Shown piece by piece: positions 5,814 through 8,426 of a stretch of 8,426 nucleotides of DNA. This DNA is from Ruminococcus flavefaciens. GTDB lineage: Bacteria > Bacillota > Clostridia > Oscillospirales > Ruminococcaceae. The notes under the pieces are model-generated. The model did not search any database. It worked only from the letters and a program-made list of their open reading frames with translations, and had not been told where the DNA came from. The position numbers were made by a program, and so were the translations under genes. The DNA lies in contig DFJW01000071.1 of NCBI GenBank assembly GCA_002373775.1, positions 18,094 to 26,519 on the forward strand, written 5' to 3'. How positions within the stretch are numbered: position 1 is the stretch's first letter; every line of letters starts with the position of its first letter.

Positions 5814-8177
5814 ATGAAGGACATACTGACGCTGCTGAAGGCGAATATCCGATACAAGCGAGGTTCGTTCATAAGTGTTATAATACTTACCGTGATAATC
5901 GCAGCTTCGATAACTCTGATACTCAGCATAAAAGACAACAGCGACAACAGCATAGAGAACGCATATGAAAGCGTGAACGCAGGCAACGGAGTTCTTATTT
6001 TCAGGGATGAACAGCCGGATGAAGACATAGTCGAGAAGGCAAAAGAACATCCTCTGGTCAAGTCGATCCGGATAGACGAGGCAGTGATATCTAATGAGCA
6101 GGAATTTGAAAGTTCAATGTACAGTTCATCGTGGCTGATGCACGATGAAAAGAAAGGATTATTCGAAGTTTTTAATGATGATCTGGACGGTTTTGTGGAA
6201 GAGCCTGAGCCGCTCAAGCACGGAGAGATATACATATCTCAGGGAACAAGTGTGGATATCGGCGGAGGATGCGGAGTCGGCAGCACTATAAAACTGAAGG
6301 TCGCCGGTGAATACTATGATTTTACAGTAAAGGCTTTGATTCAGGAGCCTATGTTCGGCACTATGGTCATTGGAATGAAAAATGTGTACATCAGCAGCGA
6401 GGATTACACTGATCTGTATGAAAAGGCGGAGGCAGCCTCGACTGAAGAACGCCGATACACGGTAAACCTGATGAACCTGTTCAAAACTGATGACTGCGGC
6501 ATGTCTGACGGGGCATTCCTGCGGACGGTGAATTCTGATACAGGCATAGTGGACTATGCGTCTCTTTCCATAACAAAGGAAGCTCTCATTCACTACACAA
6601 AATTACTGCCGCAGGTGGTGATCTCGTCTCTTATGGCGTTCATGCTGATACTGACGTTTATAGTGATAGTTGCCATAGGTCACAGCATATCTACCAGTAT
6701 AGAGATGAACTACAAGAACCTCGGAGTAATGAAGGCACAGGGATTCACGAAGAACCGGATAAGGTTCCTGTTCGGCGTACAGTATCTGCTGGCAGAGATA
6801 ATAGGAATGATAGTCGGCGTACTTCTGGCGCTGCCAATGATAAAATTGGTGGGAAATGTATTCCAGCCCATAACTTCGATACTGACAGATACTAATGTAT
6901 CGCTGATGAAGAGCATCCTGGTAATGCTTGCGATAATAGCGGTGTCAGGAGTATTCATACTGTTTGCGACAGCAAAGATCGGAAAGATATCGCCAATAAA
7001 TGCGATAAATGACAGCGATGGGGATGTCTATTTCGACAGCAGGCTCAATGTACCTGTATTCGGCAAAGCTCTCGGAACGACTCTGGCGCTCAGGCAGTTC
7101 ACCTCTGCCAAGCGCAGATATGCAATATTACTGGCGATCGTTGCGGGACTTGTATTCTTTATGGTGACGGTATCGGCGCTTGGTGCGTCATTCACATCTA
7201 CAAGCGCTATTGAAAGCATAGGCGCGATATACAGCGAACTTGATCTGCAATTCGATGAAGGAGCAGATGAGGAAGAATATATTGATGAAATAGAAGCGAC
7301 GATAGAAAAATACACCGGGATCGAGAAAAAATACTATATAGAAACGCGCTACTTATCATTTGAAAATGAGCAGATAATGTGTATGATATACAAGAATCCG
7401 GAAGTCATTAACACTATCAAGGGCAGACCGCCGAAATACGATAACGAGATATGTGTAACGGAGATAATAAAAGATACATACGGAGTGGGCATAGGTGACG
7501 AAGTGACGCTGGGGCACAAGGACAATAAACGGAAGTATATAATTACAGGCTATTACGCCAATTCGGTAGATACAGGTAATAATGCGGCAATGACCTCAGA
7601 AGGTGCCCGAAAGCTCGGAGTTGAGCACATAAGGGGGGCGTACTACAAACTTGAGGATCCGGAATACAGCGTTCAGATAGCAGACGAACTAAACGAACGC
7701 TTTTCAAGTGTACTGGAAGCGAAAGGCTATACAGAAGAAGAATTGGCGGAAATGACATCAATGTATACTACTGCCGTTGGCGCGATAAAAGCAGTAATAT
7801 TCGGTTTTTCGATAATCTTTTCACTTGTAGTCGTTATCATGATATGTTCAAGGACGTTCGCACGCGAAAGACGGGATATAGGAATATATAAAGCAATCGG
7901 TTTCACATCGCGGCAGCTGCGGGTACAATTTGCACTCAGATTTATGATAGTATCGGCAGTAGGTTCTGTATTTGGAACGCTTTTAAGCCTTGTACTGACG
8001 AATAAAATGCTGACAACTCTTCTCAGGGGAGTGGGAATAACGAACTTGCACGTTGAATACAATGCTTCTGTAGTACTGATACCTGCGGCAGTTATATGCG
8101 CATGTATCTTTGCGTTCTCATATATAGTGTCGAGAAAGATAAAAAAGGTGAGCACAAGCGAACTTATAACAGAATAA
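5814..8177 (+). CDS. Large FtsX-family ABC permease with duplicated FtsX module
   Basis: A 787-aa integral membrane partner of the ATPase. Predicted membrane helices by eye: about 18-38, 266-290, 318-342, 366-390, 435-457, 656-678, 706-728 and 752-772, eight in all. Each half has one helix, an extracytoplasmic domain (about 40-262 and 458-652) and a three-helix FtsX domain. The coupling sequences after the first FtsX helix match each other: EMNYKNLGVMKAQGFTKNRI (297-316) and RRDIGIYKAIGFTSRQL (686-702). The second outer domain has the MacB-like run GDEVTL-x(9)-IITGYY (561-581). One subunit thus holds both halves that are separate in LolC/LolE and may work as a monomer with an ATPase dimer. 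It differs from BceB (10 helices, one large outer domain). Likely roles are extracting peptides, lipids or lipoproteins from the membrane surface; the substrate is unknown. GAGGTGAG just upstream (5801-5808) overlaps the ATPase stop and supports ATG 5814. Confidence 0.93.
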   Translation: MKDILTLLKANIRYKRGSFISVIILTVIIAASITLILSIKDNSDNSIENAYESVNAGNGVLIFRDEQPDEDIVEKAKEHPLVKSIRIDEAVISNEQEFESSMYSSSWLMHDEKKGLFEVFNDDLDGFVEEPEPLKHGEIYISQGTSVDIGGGCGVGSTIKLKVAGEYYDFTVKALIQEPMFGTMVIGMKNVYISSEDYTDLYEKAEAASTEERRYTVNLMNLFKTDDCGMSDGAFLRTVNSDTGIVDYASLSITKEALIHYTKLLPQVVISSLMAFMLILTFIVIVAIGHSISTSIEMNYKNLGVMKAQGFTKNRIRFLFGVQYLLAEIIGMIVGVLLALPMIKLVGNVFQPITSILTDTNVSLMKSILVMLAIIAVSGVFILFATAKIGKISPINAINDSDGDVYFDSRLNVPVFGKALGTTLALRQFTSAKRRYAILLAIVAGLVFFMVTVSALGASFTSTSAIESIGAIYSELDLQFDEGADEEEYIDEIEATIEKYTGIEKKYYIETRYLSFENEQIMCMIYKNPEVINTIKGRPPKYDNEICVTEIIKDTYGVGIGDEVTLGHKDNKRKYIITGYYANSVDTGNNAAMTSEGARKLGVEHIRGAYYKLEDPEYSVQIADELNERFSSVLEAKGYTEEELAEMTSMYTTAVGAIKAVIFGFSIIFSLVVVIMICSRTFARERRDIGIYKAIGFTSRQLRVQFALRFMIVSAVGSVFGTLLSLVLTNKMLTTLLRGVGITNLHVEYNASVVLIPAAVICACIFAFSYIVSRKIKKVSTSELITE

Positions 8178-8182
8178 GCCAA

Positions 8183-8208
8183 GAAACCGCACAGAAATGT
8201 GCGGTTTC
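8183..8208 (+). terminator. Hairpin after the permease, weak intrinsic terminator
   Basis: A perfect 11-bp stem (8183-8193 with 8198-8208) with a GAAA tetraloop begins 5 bases after the permease stop. The descending arm ends in GGTTTC and is followed by GTCATAATCC, so there is no T-run. It may terminate poorly, act by another mechanism, or mainly protect the mRNA 3' end. Confidence 0.6.
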
Positions 8209-8254
8209 GTCATAATCCAACAATATGTGGAAGCAAATGTTGAAAACCTTCTGG

Positions 8255-8283
8255 TTGACAAACGGGATACATAGTGCTATAAT
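8255..8283 (+). promoter_or_regulatory. Promoter P1 of probable rRNA operon
   Basis: Perfect TTGACA (8255-8260) and TATAAT (8278-8283) with a 17-base spacer and an extended -10 TG (8275-8276). Start is expected near 8290. It does not belong to the permease upstream and no protein start with a ribosome site follows in the window. Confidence 0.88.
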
Positions 8284-8306
8284 AAATAAGTCGCCTGAGG
8301 GGAACG

Positions 8307-8341
8307 AAAAAAATCAAAAAATTCCAAAAAAATCCTGAAAA
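8307..8341 (+). promoter_or_regulatory. Phased A-tracts / UP element upstream of P2
   Basis: Four A-runs (8307-8313, 8316-8321, 8326-8332, 8338-8341) have centres about 8.5, 10.5 and 10.5 bases apart, near the helical repeat, and end 4 bases before the P2 -35. Phased A-tracts bend DNA, and A/T-rich DNA here is bound by the RNA polymerase alpha subunit at rRNA promoters. Confidence 0.65.
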
Positions 8342-8345
8342 GGGG

Positions 8346-8374
8346 TTGACAAACTGGAAAAAGTATGATATAAT
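8346..8374 (+). promoter_or_regulatory. Promoter P2 of probable rRNA operon
   Basis: Perfect TTGACA (8346-8351) and TATAAT (8369-8374), 17-base spacer, extended -10 TG (8366-8367). It lies exactly 91 bases downstream of P1 with the same layout. Tandem consensus promoters of this kind are characteristic of Bacillota rRNA operons. Start is expected near 8381. Confidence 0.9.
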
Positions 8375-8380
8375 GAAATT

Positions 8381-8426
8381 CCTCACCAATGAGGTGATTT
8401 GAACAGCAGCTTGAAAATTGAACAAT
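8381..8426 (+). other. Probable 5' leader of an rRNA operon (cut by window end)
   Basis: The sequence after P2 has no ribosome site plus start codon. It opens with a hairpin (CCTCA/TGAGG, 8381-8385 with 8390-8394) and ends in TTGAAAATTGAACAAT (8411-8426), which resembles the TTTGAAAACTGAACA element found before 16S and 23S rRNA genes in Bacillota and associated with boxA/processing. I recognise this from memory. The 16S gene itself is not in the window, so a different stable RNA operon remains possible. Confidence 0.68.

Noticed and set aside
5783..6235. Minus-strand open frame of 150 codons, and others such as 7727-8182, 6159-6593 and 4460-4819
   Set aside because: They lie antisense to well-supported ABC or kinase genes, show no recognisable domain and have no ribosome site; they are by-products of coding on the other strand.
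8210..8425. Minus-strand open frame of 71 codons over the right-end regulatory region
   Set aside because: Its Phe- and Ile-rich sequence comes from the complement of A-tracts and promoters; no family features, and the + strand signals explain the region better.

Overview
The window looks like chromosomal DNA of a Gram-positive, low-to-mid GC anaerobe of the Bacillota, most likely a Ruminococcus-like member of the Oscillospiraceae. The reasons are class III-type pilins resembling the cellulose-adhesion Pil/CbpC proteins of ruminococci (from memory, not a search), strong GGAGG ribosome sites, consensus sigma-A promoters, hairpin-plus-T terminators and a VanRS-like two-component system. Every gene that can be supported is on the + strand.

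Left part (1-3111) is a pilin cluster. It begins inside a pilin gene (1-504, only about nine N-terminal residues missing) that ends at a strong terminator (521-550). A membrane-anchored S41/CTP-type serine protease with a PDZ domain follows (563-1717), then a close paralogue of the first pilin (start 1773), then a third, divergent, cysteine-containing pilin (start 2474) with its own perfect promoter and a terminator at 3083-3111. The two close pilin paralogues are nearly identical in protein over 43 N-terminal residues, but two thirds of their codons differ there by synonymous changes. All three pilins share a C-terminal C-x(n)-G-[SA]-Y-P signature.

Middle part (3138-8208) is a sense-and-export module: an OmpR-family response regulator and a HAMP/HisKA histidine kinase overlapping by one base, then an ABC ATPase and an 8-TM permease with two FtsX modules. 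The transporter pair has its own promoter: a perfect -10 with no recognisable -35, preceded by two 11-bp-spaced TYCTTAA repeats. This arrangement fits activation by the adjacent response regulator. By family resemblance the module could handle antimicrobial peptides, lipids or lipoproteins; the substrate cannot be read from sequence.

Right end (8209-8426) has no protein gene. It carries two perfect, extended -10 promoters in tandem, phased A-tracts between them, a hairpin at the predicted start of the second transcript, and a TTGAAAATTGAACAAT leader element typical of Bacillota rRNA operons. The window probably stops shortly before a 16S rRNA gene.

The individual protein families are known. 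The least explained elements are the protease embedded between pilin genes with no ribosome site, the shared C-terminal pilin signature, the two ACAAT/ATTGT inverted repeats at the third pilin's promoter, and the direct repeat in front of the transporter genes.
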